This document shows positions 1 to 8,017 of a DNA stretch of 64,000 nucleotides, one piece after another. Source of the stretch: Bacillota bacterium (GTDB lineage: Bacteria > Bacillota > Bacilli > Paenibacillales > UBA4045); NCBI GenBank assembly GCA_023441055.1, contig JAEZQY010000057.1, forward strand, positions 113,223 through 177,222. Direction: 5' to 3'. The position numbers and the translations under genes were made by a program. The notes under the pieces are model-generated. The model saw only the letters and a list, made by a program, of their open reading frames with translations, had not been told where the DNA came from and did no database searches. How positions within the stretch are numbered: position 1 is the first letter of the stretch; each line of letters opens with the position of its first letter.

Positions 1-290
1 ACTTGCGCGGACGATTCGGACTCCCTGAAGGTGAATTCACGAATGATTCACGCATTATCATTGTAAACGTCGGTAAGATCGAAGTGGGCTTAATTGTTGA
101 CGCAGCCAGCGATGTCGTCGATGTAGACAGTGATTCCATCGTAGACCCTCCGGAAGTGGTCGGTGGCATTAAGGCGAAGTACCTGCGTGGTGTCGCGAAG
201 ATCGAAGATAACCGTTTGCTCGTTATGTTGAACTTGGAAGAAGTGTTGAATAAGAGTGAAATTGTGCAGCTAGAAGAAATCGAGGAGTAA
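1..290 (+). CDS. cheW: Chemotaxis coupling protein CheW, C-terminal part
   Basis: This is the 3' end of a CheW-like adaptor, which links transmembrane chemoreceptors to the histidine kinase CheA at the inner membrane. About 95 residues are visible. They begin in the LRGRFGLP segment, which matches the conserved interior of CheW proteins (usual length about 150 residues), so the first TTG is an internal leucine codon and the true start lies before the window. The remainder (NVGKIEVGLIVDAASDVVDV, then a Glu-rich tail) fits the second SH3-like half of the fold. It is followed after 5 bases by cheC, as in the distal fla/che operon of Bacillus. The family call is secure; the missing N-terminus cannot be assessed. 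Confidence 0.9.
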   Translation, partial: LRGRFGLPEGEFTNDSRIIIVNVGKIEVGLIVDAASDVVDVDSDSIVDPPEVVGGIKAKYLRGVAKIEDNRLLVMLNLEEVLNKSEIVQLEEIEE

Positions 291-295
291 TAGAC

Positions 296-916
296 GTGGA
301 TCCACTTAAGCATATCGCGGCCTTTCAGTTGGATGTTCTGAAGGAAGTAGGCAATATCGGCGCTGGACACGCGGCTACCGCACTCTCCAAGATGCTCAAC
401 AAGCCGGTAGACATGCACATACCGAAGGTGAATGTGCTGCACTTCGAAGAAATTACCGATAGCTTGAACGGCGCGGAAGAGGTCGTCATTGCGATCTTCA
501 TGCGTGTTGAAGGTGAAGCGCCAGGCAATATGTTCTTCATCCTGTCTCAGCTATCCGCGAAGAAGCTTGTTGGCCAGATGGCAGGTATCCAGTCGGAGAT
601 GGACGAGATGTTCTCAGAGATGGAATTGTCTGCTCTGCAGGAGATCGGCAATATATTGGTAGGCTCGTACCTATCCTCATTAGCTGACTTCACACAGCTT
701 CATCTCTATCCGACAGTACCGTCACTGGCTATTGATATGGCAGGCGCGATCTTAAGTTATGGATTGATTCAATTCGGCGAGATGGGGGAGCATGCGCTCC
801 TGATAGACACGAAATTTCTAGAGGATAAGCAAGAAGTTGAAGGCCATTTCTTCTTCATACCTGATCCGGAATCATTCCGTCAAATATTCGCTTCACTGGG
901 AGTACCCTTAGAATGA
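296..916 (+). CDS. cheC: CheY-P phosphatase CheC
   Basis: CheC dephosphorylates CheY-P and partners with CheD in the adaptation system of Bacillus-type chemotaxis. The 206-residue protein has the two copies of the family motif with Glu and Asn catalytic pairs: E17/N20 in LKEVGNIGAG and E116/N119 in LQEIGNILVG. Its length matches B. subtilis CheC. The start is a GTG preceded by GAGGAG about 9 bases upstream, inside the end of cheW. It overlaps cheD by 4 bases (ATGA), which suggests translational coupling. Both active sites look intact, unlike paralogues that keep only one. Confidence 0.95.
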   Translation: MDPLKHIAAFQLDVLKEVGNIGAGHAATALSKMLNKPVDMHIPKVNVLHFEEITDSLNGAEEVVIAIFMRVEGEAPGNMFFILSQLSAKKLVGQMAGIQSEMDEMFSEMELSALQEIGNILVGSYLSSLADFTQLHLYPTVPSLAIDMAGAILSYGLIQFGEMGEHALLIDTKFLEDKQEVEGHFFFIPDPESFRQIFASLGVPLE

Positions 917-1410
917 TAAACGATCACCTGATAAAAGTAGGCATGGCCGATTTACAAGTAACCAATCAACTGAGTAATGTTCTCAAAACGACAGGATTAG
1001 GTTCATGTGTCGGCGTCACGCTCTATGACGCAACTGCGAGCGTTTCCGGCATGGCGCATATTATGCTGCCCGATTCTGCGATTGCTCGAGAGGGTTCGCT
1101 GAATTTGGCCAAGTATGCGGATACTGCGATTCCGGAGCTTATCAGATTGATGCGCGAATTCGGCGCGAGTGAGCGGAGAATGGTTGCCAAGATGGCGGGC
1201 GGAGCCCAGATGTTCGCATTCAAAACAACTAACGATACGATGCGTATTGGGCCGCGCAATGTGGAAACCTGCAAGGCGATATTAAGCGAGCTTCGAATCC
1301 CGATTCATGCAGAAGACACAGGAGCCAATTATGGGCGCACCATAGAATTCTATTGCGCGACGGGGAAGCTGCTGATTAGGAGTGTCCAACAAGGAGCGAA
1401 GGAAGTTTAA
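913..1410 (+). CDS. cheD: Chemoreceptor glutamine deamidase CheD
   Basis: CheD deamidates glutamines on chemoreceptors and binds CheC, raising its phosphatase activity. The 165-residue protein carries the expected catalytic triad with family spacing: Thr26, Cys32 (GLGSCVG) and His49 (GMAHIML). Length is as in B. subtilis. It overlaps the cheC stop by 4 bases and ends 2 bases before the next gene, so it sits firmly in the che operon. No anomaly is visible. Confidence 0.95.
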   Translation: MINDHLIKVGMADLQVTNQLSNVLKTTGLGSCVGVTLYDATASVSGMAHIMLPDSAIAREGSLNLAKYADTAIPELIRLMREFGASERRMVAKMAGGAQMFAFKTTNDTMRIGPRNVETCKAILSELRIPIHAEDTGANYGRTIEFYCATGKLLIRSVQQGAKEV

Positions 1411-1412
1411 AC

Positions 1413-1826
1413 ATGATTGGTTCGATAAAATGGAATATGGTTACGGCAATAGCAGCAATGGCATTAACGTTTGGTTTATCTTTATCGAATAATCCAGTGA
1501 CAACTACATGCATTCGCGCCATTTACGCGTTCATCATTGTATTCATTCTGATCTTCGCGGTAAGATTCGTACTCGGTACCCTAGCAGGGCTGAATAATAT
1601 GGACACGATCCAAGACACTGGTACTGACGCGGGACATTCTATAGATTTGGCAACACCGAATGATGACGAAGCGATTAACAGCATGCTAATGCAACAGTTG
1701 TCAAGCGATTCGCAGCCGGATGTGCCGGTGTTCGAACCGCTTAAACCGCAGAGACTGGTTACAAAGAAGGAACAGCTCGATTCAGAGCTATTGGCGCGTT
1801 CAGTGCGGGAGATGTCGGAAGAGTAA
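1413..1826 (+). CDS. Small membrane protein between cheD and sigD, unknown function
   Basis: I do not recognise this 137-residue protein. The N-terminal half has two hydrophobic stretches, roughly residues 7-24 (MVTAIAAMALTFGLSLS) and 30-57 (IYAFIIVFILIFAVRFVLG), so it is probably anchored by two membrane helices. The C-terminal 80 residues are polar, acidic and probably disordered, with a short basic end segment (PQRLVTKKEQ). It starts 2 bases after cheD and is followed by sigD after 14 bases, so it is co-transcribed with motility genes. B. subtilis has no gene at this position. A motility-related role is inferred from position only. Confidence 0.75.
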   Translation: MIGSIKWNMVTAIAAMALTFGLSLSNNPVTTTCIRAIYAFIIVFILIFAVRFVLGTLAGLNNMDTIQDTGTDAGHSIDLATPNDDEAINSMLMQQLSSDSQPDVPVFEPLKPQRLVTKKEQLDSELLARSVREMSEE

Positions 1827-1840
1827 AGCGGGTGAGATAG

Positions 1841-2626
1841 ATGCCAGATCAAAAATCTACACAAATTAAGGATTATGAGATTTGGGAGACATTCAAGAGG
1901 GATGGCAATCTGGATGCCAAACGCAAGCTCATCGAGACCTATTTAAAGCTGGTCGATTATGTTGTAGGCCGTGTTGCGATCGGCCTGCCTAAGAATGTAA
2001 CTAAGGATGAACTGATCAGCTTCGGCGTGATGGGACTAATTGACGCAATTGATAAGTTCGATTATGATCGCGGCTTGCAATTCGAAACCTACGCTTCTTG
2101 GAGAATTAGAGGGGCTATTATCGACGGCCTGCGTCAGGGGGATTGGGTGCCGCGCTCAGTCAGAGAGAAGTCTAAGCGGCTGGAAGAAGCGTATGCGAGG
2201 TTGGAGCAGCAGCATCTGCGTTCCGCCACAGATGAAGAGGTCATGCAGGATCTGCAACTTGATGAACGTGAATTCAATCAATTATTGCTTGATGTCTCTG
2301 TTACGACCGTCTTCTCGTTGAATGATCCACTTAAGGATGATGAATCCGAGACGAGAATGTCGGTTCTCATTGATGAGAAGGCTCAAAATCCGGAGCGCAG
2401 GGTACATGAGATCTATCTACAACAAAGTCTGGCTAAAGCGATTGAACGATTGACTGAGAAGGAACGTATTGTTGTATCCTTATTCTATTATGAAGAGTTG
2501 ACCTTGAGTGAAATCGCGGAGGTCATGTCATTGACTCCCTCTAGAATTTCACAGCTGCATTCCAAAGCGATGCTGCGCCTGCGCGGTGTGCTCACCAATT
2601 CAAAAAACCAGCTTATGCAGGATTAA
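1841..2626 (+). CDS. sigD: RNA polymerase sigma factor SigD/FliA (motility)
   Basis: This alternative sigma-28 factor directs RNA polymerase to late flagellar, chemotaxis and autolysin promoters. Sigma region 2 is visible around residues 25-95 (YVVGRVAIGLPKNVTKDELI, then FDYDRGLQFETYASWRIRGA), followed by region 3 with the typical DWVPRSVREK and a C-terminal region 4 helix-turn-helix (TLSEIAEVMSLTPSRISQLH). Its 261 residues compare with 254 in B. subtilis. It starts at ATG after a GGGTGAG ribosome binding site. It is the second-last flagellar-type regulator of the operon, matching the cheC-cheD-sigD order of Bacillus. Confidence 0.96.
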   Translation: MPDQKSTQIKDYEIWETFKRDGNLDAKRKLIETYLKLVDYVVGRVAIGLPKNVTKDELISFGVMGLIDAIDKFDYDRGLQFETYASWRIRGAIIDGLRQGDWVPRSVREKSKRLEEAYARLEQQHLRSATDEEVMQDLQLDEREFNQLLLDVSVTTVFSLNDPLKDDESETRMSVLIDEKAQNPERRVHEIYLQQSLAKAIERLTEKERIVVSLFYYEELTLSEIAEVMSLTPSRISQLHSKAMLRLRGVLTNSKNQLMQD

Positions 2627-2677
2627 CTGCATGCTCCAAATAGATGTTGTGATATCCCAATTAAAGGAGGGCGGATA

Positions 2678-4087
2678 ATGGATACTCATCAATCATTCTC
2701 TCTAGACTATTATGTGAATGTTGTCTTGTCGGAGGATTTATTGACGGCAAAATTGCAGTTCTCGCATGATAAATCAGACTTCGCTTGCTCGGTGGCAGAT
2801 TTAGAGGAGTTTATTAAGCAGAATGGGGTAAAGTATGGGATTCATTACGATGTTCTGGCCAAGATCGCTAAGGATACGAATAAGTTTGCCTACAACCAGG
2901 TGACCATTGCGACAGGGATCGCGCCTATGGATGGGAAGAACGGCAGTGTGAAGTATCATTTCGAAAGTGATGCGGAATCAAAGCCGCTGCAGCTTGAGGA
3001 TGGAACAGTCAATTACAAGGAAGTATCGACTCTGAATAATGCCATGAAGGGACAATTAATTGCCGAACGAATTCCCGCCACGGCAGGTGTGGATGGGATG
3101 ACGGTTACCGGTGTCACAATTCCAGGCAAGCCTGGCAAGGATGTTCGATTCAAAATTGGTAAAAACGTCGTGGTTGATCAGGAACAGCTTCGCTTATATG
3201 CTGCGATCGACGGACTTATCACTCGAACCGAAAAGGATAAGCTAAATGTGTTCCCGGTTTATGAGGTCAACGGAGATGTTGACTATAGCACCGGGAATAT
3301 CGACTTCGTTGGGACCGTCGTTATACGTGGCAATGTGCTCCCTGGATTCCGTGTGAAGGCAACTGGTGATGTTCGAATTATTGGCGGCGTTGAAGCGGCG
3401 GAAGTGATCTCGGAAGGCTCCATTGAGATCACTGCTGGTATTCTCGGTCATAATAAAGGCATTGTTAAGGCTAAGAAGAATGTGAAGAGCTCCTTCATCC
3501 AGGAGGGGAATGTCGAGGCGGGCGAGGATGTCATCGTCTCGCAAAGCATTCTCCATTCTGCTATTAGAGGCGGCAGGAATGTGAACTGCTACGGGAGCAA
3601 AGGGCTGATCGTTGGCGGCATTATTCAAGCTGGTGAGAAGGTGAAGGCCAGAACGATCGGCAATACAACATCTATGGCAACAGTTATTGAGGTAGGGGTG
3701 CGGCCCGAGCTGCGCAATGAATTGAATGATATTCGCGGGAAATTAAGAGAATTACTCGATAATTCCGATAAAACAGATAAGGCCCTCGTGCTGCTTGATC
3801 AGCTGGCTGCCGCTGGTCAATTGGCGCCAGATAAGGCTGCGATGCGTATTCGCTTAACGTCAACGAAGAAGCAGCTGCACGAACAGATCGAAACGATCCG
3901 AGCTCGCGTCCTCGAAATTGAGAAATCGCTCGAAGATATATCAACAGCTTCGGTAGAAGTCGTTGATACGATTTACAGCGGATGCAAGATCGTAATCGGC
4001 CGATATACAAGATTCGTGAAGGATTCTACTAAGCATGTCACGTTCAAAATGAGCGAAGGTGAAGTTGCGGTTACAACTGTGATCTAA
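2678..4087 (+). CDS. FapA (DUF342) family protein
   Basis: This 469-residue protein belongs to the FapA/DUF342 family, often encoded beside sigD or flagellar genes in Firmicutes; its biochemical role is poorly defined. An N-terminal alpha/beta region (about 1-160, with KHGIHYDVL-like text reading VKYGIHYDVLAKI) leads into a Gly/Val-rich right-handed beta-helix (about 195-340, repeats such as VVIRGNVLPGFRVKATGDV and GIVKAKKNVKSSFI). A C-terminal coiled coil follows (about 345-435). The start is ATG after AAAGGAGGGCGG. It lies 51 bases after sigD, in the same operon. Flagellar or surface-associated function is inferred from context. Confidence 0.85.
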   Translation: MDTHQSFSLDYYVNVVLSEDLLTAKLQFSHDKSDFACSVADLEEFIKQNGVKYGIHYDVLAKIAKDTNKFAYNQVTIATGIAPMDGKNGSVKYHFESDAESKPLQLEDGTVNYKEVSTLNNAMKGQLIAERIPATAGVDGMTVTGVTIPGKPGKDVRFKIGKNVVVDQEQLRLYAAIDGLITRTEKDKLNVFPVYEVNGDVDYSTGNIDFVGTVVIRGNVLPGFRVKATGDVRIIGGVEAAEVISEGSIEITAGILGHNKGIVKAKKNVKSSFIQEGNVEAGEDVIVSQSILHSAIRGGRNVNCYGSKGLIVGGIIQAGEKVKARTIGNTTSMATVIEVGVRPELRNELNDIRGKLRELLDNSDKTDKALVLLDQLAAAGQLAPDKAAMRIRLTSTKKQLHEQIETIRARVLEIEKSLEDISTASVEVVDTIYSGCKIVIGRYTRFVKDSTKHVTFKMSEGEVAVTTVI

Positions 4088-4112
4088 TTGATTCGATTGG
4101 GAGGGATGACGG

Positions 4113-4424
4113 ATGTCTCTAAAAGCGATAGACGGTCAGCTGTCAGTAACACGCGCAATCGAGGTCAGCTCTGTTCAGAATCAAATGCACCATAAGCCAA
4201 CCGATGATCTTATGGCTGGCGCGAATTTATTCCAAAAGCAAAAGGAAGCCGAACGGAAAAAGAGCAACCAGGTAGATCGCTCTGCCGAATCGAAAATTCG
4301 TGACGGCGGAGAGCAGGGGAAGAAGCAACAAGAGCTTCGCAAAAATCAAAACAATGATTCGGAAGAGGAACCCAGCTTAAGCGAGCATCCATATAAGGGG
4401 AAGTTTATCGACCTCTCGCTCTAA
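4113..4424 (+). CDS. Small charged hypothetical protein in the sigD operon
   Basis: I do not recognise a function. The 103-residue protein is very hydrophilic, rich in Lys, Glu, Gln and Asn, and probably disordered or helical through residues 45-90. It has no signal peptide or membrane segment. The C-terminus reads HPYKGKFIDLSL, a compact motif of the kind seen at the ends of small proteins near sigD in other Firmicutes. The ribosome binding site is TGGGAGGGATG. It sits 25 bases after the FapA-like gene and 29 bases before the SwrB-like gene, so it is very likely expressed with the motility operon. Confidence 0.7.
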   Translation: MSLKAIDGQLSVTRAIEVSSVQNQMHHKPTDDLMAGANLFQKQKEAERKKSNQVDRSAESKIRDGGEQGKKQQELRKNQNNDSEEEPSLSEHPYKGKFIDLSL

Positions 4425-4453
4425 GCCGAACTGCTCGAATTGAGGAGAGCTGA

Positions 4454-5017
4454 ATGATGCAACCATGGGTAACAGTAGTGCTCTTAGGAGCTGCCATTAT
4501 TGGTCTCGCGTTAATTAAACCTAATCGTGAGCGTATGACGAAAGGTGCTGCGGTACAGGATATTGAGACGGCTTTAGAGCAGTTCGCGGATGAACTGCAG
4601 GAAGAGAATGAACAATTAATTAAGTTTATTGCGGGGTTGAAGCATGAGCTTGAAGCGGACGTGAATAAGCTCAGCGGCCGAGTAGAAGCCTTGGAGAGAA
4701 GCCAGCTGCAGTTGCCGGTTGTATTAAGCGCAGCGGCTCAGGCAGAGCAGCAAGTTAGCGTTGGACGCTCCACCACGACTGAAGCTAGTCAGACAGAGGA
4801 GCGCCGATTCCCTAGTCAGCCAGTGGATGAATTGGTAACTAGCAGCTCGGAGCAGCGGTTGAAGGATACGAGCATCCGGCATCGATACGCTGATGTGTTC
4901 GCGCTGCATGAGCAAGGTAAGTCGATTGAATATATCGCGAAGAAGAACGATATGAACAAGGGCGAGGTCCAGCTTATTATCCAGCTTGCCAAACAGGAGG
5001 AGAAGTTCCGTGACTAA
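4454..5017 (+). CDS. SwrB-like membrane-anchored protein with C-terminal helix-turn-helix-like domain
   Basis: The 187-residue protein has an N-terminal hydrophobic segment (about residues 4-22, WVTVVLLGAAIIGLALI), a coiled coil (about 35-80, rich in Glu, Leu and Gln), a variable Ser/Thr/Gln-rich linker, and a C-terminal domain (about 138-187) reading YADVFALHEQGKSIEYIAKK then NKGEVQLII. That end resembles a degenerate helix-turn-helix as in DUF6115 proteins. In B. subtilis this position holds swrB, also an N-terminally anchored protein, which activates flagellar assembly. Position and topology favour an SwrB-like role, but sequence identity to SwrB cannot be judged here. Confidence 0.65.
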   Translation: MMQPWVTVVLLGAAIIGLALIKPNRERMTKGAAVQDIETALEQFADELQEENEQLIKFIAGLKHELEADVNKLSGRVEALERSQLQLPVVLSAAAQAEQQVSVGRSTTTEASQTEERRFPSQPVDELVTSSSEQRLKDTSIRHRYADVFALHEQGKSIEYIAKKNDMNKGEVQLIIQLAKQEEKFRD

Positions 5018-5543
5018 AGATAAACGCTTCCTAACGGGACTGGGTACCGGATTAATCATCGGCGCCATTCTGCTCCAGCTGATGAACTTCGCTGGAGCTG
5101 GGCGCGAATCTGTCGTGCCGACGGACAAACTATATTCGCAGGAGGAAGCGGACGAGCTCGTCCGTAAGGCGCTCGTACAAGCTGCCGAACAAACCCTGGC
5201 TGAGGAAGAGGCGAAGGCTGAGTCATCTGAAGCTGACGAGGATGCGCTGTCTGCAGCGGAGATAGAGGATGATTCGATACAAGCGGATTTGGAATCATCA
5301 GAAGATTCAGATGATGAAGTCGAGGCGACTGCTACCTACGAAGTGACCATCCGCTATCGAATGACGTCAGAGGATGCAGCCGATGCCGCGATTGAAGCAG
5401 GCTTACTCGATGATAAGGACGCCTTCTTGCAGGAGCTGATTAGACGAAATCTGACCTATCGCTTGCAGATTGGCACCTTTACCTTCAACACCAAGCCCAC
5501 CATACCGGAATTGGTACAGACCTTAACCTCCAAGCCCAAATAA
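5010..5543 (+). CDS. Membrane-anchored MltG-like N-terminal-domain protein
   Basis: The likely start is GTG with AGGAGGAG 6 bases upstream, giving 177 residues and overlapping the SwrB-like stop by 8 bases. After a short basic start comes one membrane helix (about residues 8-26, GLGTGLIIGAILLQL). An acidic low-complexity linker (about 55-105) follows, then a small alpha/beta domain (about 108-175) with the pattern AADAAIEAGLLDDKDAFLQE, then RLQIGTFTF and IPELVQTLTS. This resembles the LysM-like region before the catalytic domain of the endolytic transglycosylase MltG. No transglycosylase domain is present, so it is probably a peptidoglycan-binding or regulatory relative and not an enzyme. Confidence 0.65.
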   Translation: MTKDKRFLTGLGTGLIIGAILLQLMNFAGAGRESVVPTDKLYSQEEADELVRKALVQAAEQTLAEEEAKAESSEADEDALSAAEIEDDSIQADLESSEDSDDEVEATATYEVTIRYRMTSEDAADAAIEAGLLDDKDAFLQELIRRNLTYRLQIGTFTFNTKPTIPELVQTLTSKPK

Positions 5544-5558
5544 TGCCCGGTCCTGCGC

Positions 5559-5588
5559 TTGCCAATCCTAATCGGATTATGGTATATT
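5559..5588 (+). promoter_or_regulatory. Probable sigma-A promoter for rpsB
   Basis: TTGCCA at 5559-5564 and TATATT at 5583-5588 are separated by 18 bases. They lie just past the motility operon and about 125 bases before rpsB, leaving a leader that contains a GC-rich segment followed by six T residues at 5635-5640. That leader could fold into a control element, but I cannot define a convincing stem. Confidence 0.5.
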
Positions 5589-5714
5589 AATTGACGGTGT
5601 TAATTTCACACGCGGATCAATTCCGGTCCGGTGCCTTTTTTATGTCGAAGGTCAGTCCGGAAAATGCGAGACGCGGAGGACACAAAAACCAAACTTATGA
5701 GGAGGTGAGTGAAG

Positions 5715-6413
5715 ATGGCAGTAATTTCCATGAAGCAGCTTCTTGAAGCTGGGGTGCACTTCGGGCATCAAACCCGTCGCTGGAATCCCAAAATGGACAA
5801 ATACATCTTCACCGAACGAAACGGGATTTACATTATTGACCTTCAGAAGACAGTAAAGAAGGTTGAAGAAGCGTACAACTATGTGAAGTCGATCGCTGAA
5901 GAAGGCGGCACGATTTTATTCGTTGGAACGAAGAAGCAAGCACAAGACTCCGTCGCAGAAGAAGCTGCGCGTTGCGGCATGTACTATATCAACCAGAGAT
6001 GGCTTGGTGGTACATTGACTAACTTCCAGACGATTCAGAAGCGAATCGATCGACTTCACCTGTTGGAGAAGATGGAAGAGGACGGCACATTCGAACTGCT
6101 GCCTAAGAAGGAAGTTATCTTGCTCGGCAAGGAGAAGCTGCGTCTGGAGAAGTTCCTGGGCGGCATCAAGAACATGAAGCGTCTGCCTGATGCGCTGTTC
6201 ATCATTGATCCGCGCAAGGAGAGAATTGCAGTTGCAGAAGCTCGCAAGCTTGGTATTCCAATCGTAGGTATTGTTGATACGAACTGCGATCCGGATGAAA
6301 TTGATTATGTGATTCCGGGTAATGATGACGCCATTCGCGCCGTTAAGCTGCTAACAGCTAAGATGGCCGACGCGGTCATTGAGTCCCAGCAGGGCGAACA
6401 GACTACGGCTTAA
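5715..6413 (+). CDS. rpsB: 30S ribosomal protein S2
   Basis: S2 is a late-assembling protein of the small ribosomal subunit that bridges head and body and helps recruit S1-type function. The start at ATG (MAVISMKQLLEAGVHFGHQT) follows GGAGGTG with 8 bases spacing; a GTG two codons earlier lies too close to this site. The 232-residue length and the conserved stretches GVHFGHQTRRWNPKM, QRWLGGTLTNF and PDALFIIDPRKE are typical. It is followed by a strong terminator and then tsf, the standard rpsB-tsf pair. Confidence 0.98.
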   Translation: MAVISMKQLLEAGVHFGHQTRRWNPKMDKYIFTERNGIYIIDLQKTVKKVEEAYNYVKSIAEEGGTILFVGTKKQAQDSVAEEAARCGMYYINQRWLGGTLTNFQTIQKRIDRLHLLEKMEEDGTFELLPKKEVILLGKEKLRLEKFLGGIKNMKRLPDALFIIDPRKERIAVAEARKLGIPIVGIVDTNCDPDEIDYVIPGNDDAIRAVKLLTAKMADAVIESQQGEQTTA

Positions 6414-6431
6414 ACTTATAAGAATGAAACA

Positions 6432-6477
6432 GAGGGTGGGTTGAAGGTTGAAAAAACCTATCACCACCCTCTTTTTT
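6432..6477 (+). terminator. Rho-independent terminator between rpsB and tsf
   Basis: GAGGGTGG (6432-6439) pairs with CCACCCTC (6464-6471). An inner AGGTT/AACCT stem (6445-6449 with 6455-6459) and a run of six T (6472-6477) complete it. Its position suggests partial termination that lowers tsf expression relative to rpsB. Confidence 0.85.
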
Positions 6478-6523
6478 CTAGAGTATGATGATGAACTCAC
6501 AATTAATTTCAGGAGGGAATATT

Positions 6524-7180
6524 ATGGCAGTTACTGCAGCAATGGTCAAGGAACTTCGTGAGAAAACAGGAGCAGGCATGCTCGATTGCAAGAAGGCATT
6601 GGATGAATCAGGTGGCGATATCGACAAGGCGGTAGACATCCTTCGCGAGAAGGGCTTATCCGCTGCTTCCAAGAAGGCGGGACGAATTGCGACAGAAGGC
6701 GCGGTTGAATCCTATATTCACGCTGGCGGCCGAATCGGTGTACTGGTTGAAGTAAACTGTGAGACGGACTTCGTCGGCAAGACGGATTCCTTCCGTGAAT
6801 TTGTTCGCGATATCGCCATGCAAATCGCGGCTTCTAGCCCGAAGTACGTATCTCGTGAAGAGGTTCCTGCAGAGGAGCTAGAGCATGAGAAGGAAATCCT
6901 GAAGGCGCAAGCGTTGAATGAAGGCAAGCCTGCACATATCGTAGACAAGATGGTAGAAGGTCGTATTAGCAAGTATTACGAGGAATATTGTCTGCTCGAA
7001 CAGAGCTACGTCAAGGATCCGGATAAGACCATCTCTCAGCTTCTGAACGAGAAGGTCTCAACAATTGGCGAGAACATTACGATTCGTCGTTTCGTACGCT
7101 ATGAGCTCGGCGAAGGCTTGGAGAAGAAGGAAGAGAACTTCGTAGAAGAAGTTATGGCCCAAGCTAGAGGCGGCGCATAG
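6524..7180 (+). CDS. tsf: Elongation factor Ts
   Basis: EF-Ts exchanges GDP for GTP on EF-Tu during translation elongation. The ATG chosen gives MAVTAAMVKELREKTGAGML and follows CAGGAGGG; upstream in-frame ATGs lack a ribosome binding site and precede the family N-terminus. The N-terminal TGAGMLDCKKAL motif and the core sequence EVNCETDFVGK are canonical. At 218 residues it is the short form common in Paenibacillaceae and related groups (B. subtilis has 293), so part of the second core subdomain is absent. Confidence 0.96.
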   Translation: MAVTAAMVKELREKTGAGMLDCKKALDESGGDIDKAVDILREKGLSAASKKAGRIATEGAVESYIHAGGRIGVLVEVNCETDFVGKTDSFREFVRDIAMQIAASSPKYVSREEVPAEELEHEKEILKAQALNEGKPAHIVDKMVEGRISKYYEEYCLLEQSYVKDPDKTISQLLNEKVSTIGENITIRRFVRYELGEGLEKKEENFVEEVMAQARGGA

Positions 7181-7208
7181 GAATCAATTGGCAGGTTGCC
7201 ACATGCTC

Positions 7209-7239
7209 GAAGAAGGAACACCGCTGTGTTCCTTCTTTG
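7209..7239 (+). terminator. Terminator-like hairpin between tsf and pyrH
   Basis: AAGAAGGAACAC (7210-7221) and GTGTTCCTTCTT (7226-7237) form a perfect 12-base stem with a CGCT loop. The T tract is short (CTTCTTTGC), so termination may be partial. It lies about 50 bases before the pyrH start. Confidence 0.75.
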
Positions 7240-7288
7240 CACACGATCGGAATCATCACAGCAAGGCTCACGAATGGAGGAACAGACG

Positions 7289-8017
7289 GTGAACCAACCT
7301 GAATTTAAGCGAGTCGTTCTCAAGCTGAGCGGCGAAGCGCTGTCCGGTCAGGCGGGATATGGAATTGATGCGGAGATGATCGCTTCCATAGCCGACCAGG
7401 TGAAGGAAGTTGTAGATTTAAAGGTTGAAGTTGCAGTTGTCGTGGGCGGAGGCAATATATGGCGAGGCATATCTGGCAGCGCTAAGGGAATAGACAGAGC
7501 GACCTCTGATTATATGGGGATGCTAGCCACTGTAATGAACGCTCTTGCCCTGCAGGATTCGCTGGAGAAGATCGGTGTACCGACTCGCGTTCAGAGCTCG
7601 ATTGGTATGCAGCAGGTTGCGGAGCCTTATATTCGCAGGCGCGCGATCCGTCACTTGGAGAAGGGACGTGTTGTTATTTTCGCAGCTGGGACTGGAAATC
7701 CGTTCTTCTCGACCGATACGACAGCAGCGCTGCGAGCCGCGGAAATTGAAGCAGAGGTTATCCTGATGGCGAAGAATAAGGTGGATGGCGTATATTCGGC
7801 TGATCCGTTCGTCGACGCCTCGGCAATCAAGTATGAGAAACTGACCTATCTGGATGTGCTGAATAAAGGATTAGGCGTGATGGATTCCACCGCTTCATCC
7901 CTATGTATGGACAATAACATTCCGCTTATTGTATTCTCGATTACCGAGAAAGGGAATATCAAACGAGTTGTCCTCGGTGAGAAAATCGGAACACTAGTTA
8001 AAGGGAGTGACGATTAA
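7289..8017 (+). CDS. pyrH: UMP kinase
   Basis: PyrH phosphorylates UMP to UDP in pyrimidine nucleotide synthesis and is a hexameric amino acid kinase-fold enzyme. I place the start at GTG, 8 bases after GGAGG, giving VNQPEFKRVVLKLSGEAL and 242 residues (240 in B. subtilis); an ATG five codons earlier overlaps the ribosome binding site. Motifs KLSGEAL, VVVGGGNIWRG and FAAGTGNPFFSTDTTA are canonical. The stop overlaps the frr start by one base (TAATG), which indicates coupling. Confidence 0.97.
   Translation: MNQPEFKRVVLKLSGEALSGQAGYGIDAEMIASIADQVKEVVDLKVEVAVVVGGGNIWRGISGSAKGIDRATSDYMGMLATVMNALALQDSLEKIGVPTRVQSSIGMQQVAEPYIRRRAIRHLEKGRVVIFAAGTGNPFFSTDTTAALRAAEIEAEVILMAKNKVDGVYSADPFVDASAIKYEKLTYLDVLNKGLGVMDSTASSLCMDNNIPLIVFSITEKGNIKRVVLGEKIGTLVKGSDD

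Noticed and set aside
5589..5714. Attenuator in the rpsB leader
   Set aside because: There is a T6 run after a GC-rich stretch, but I could not draw a stable stem ending at it; left as unassigned leader.
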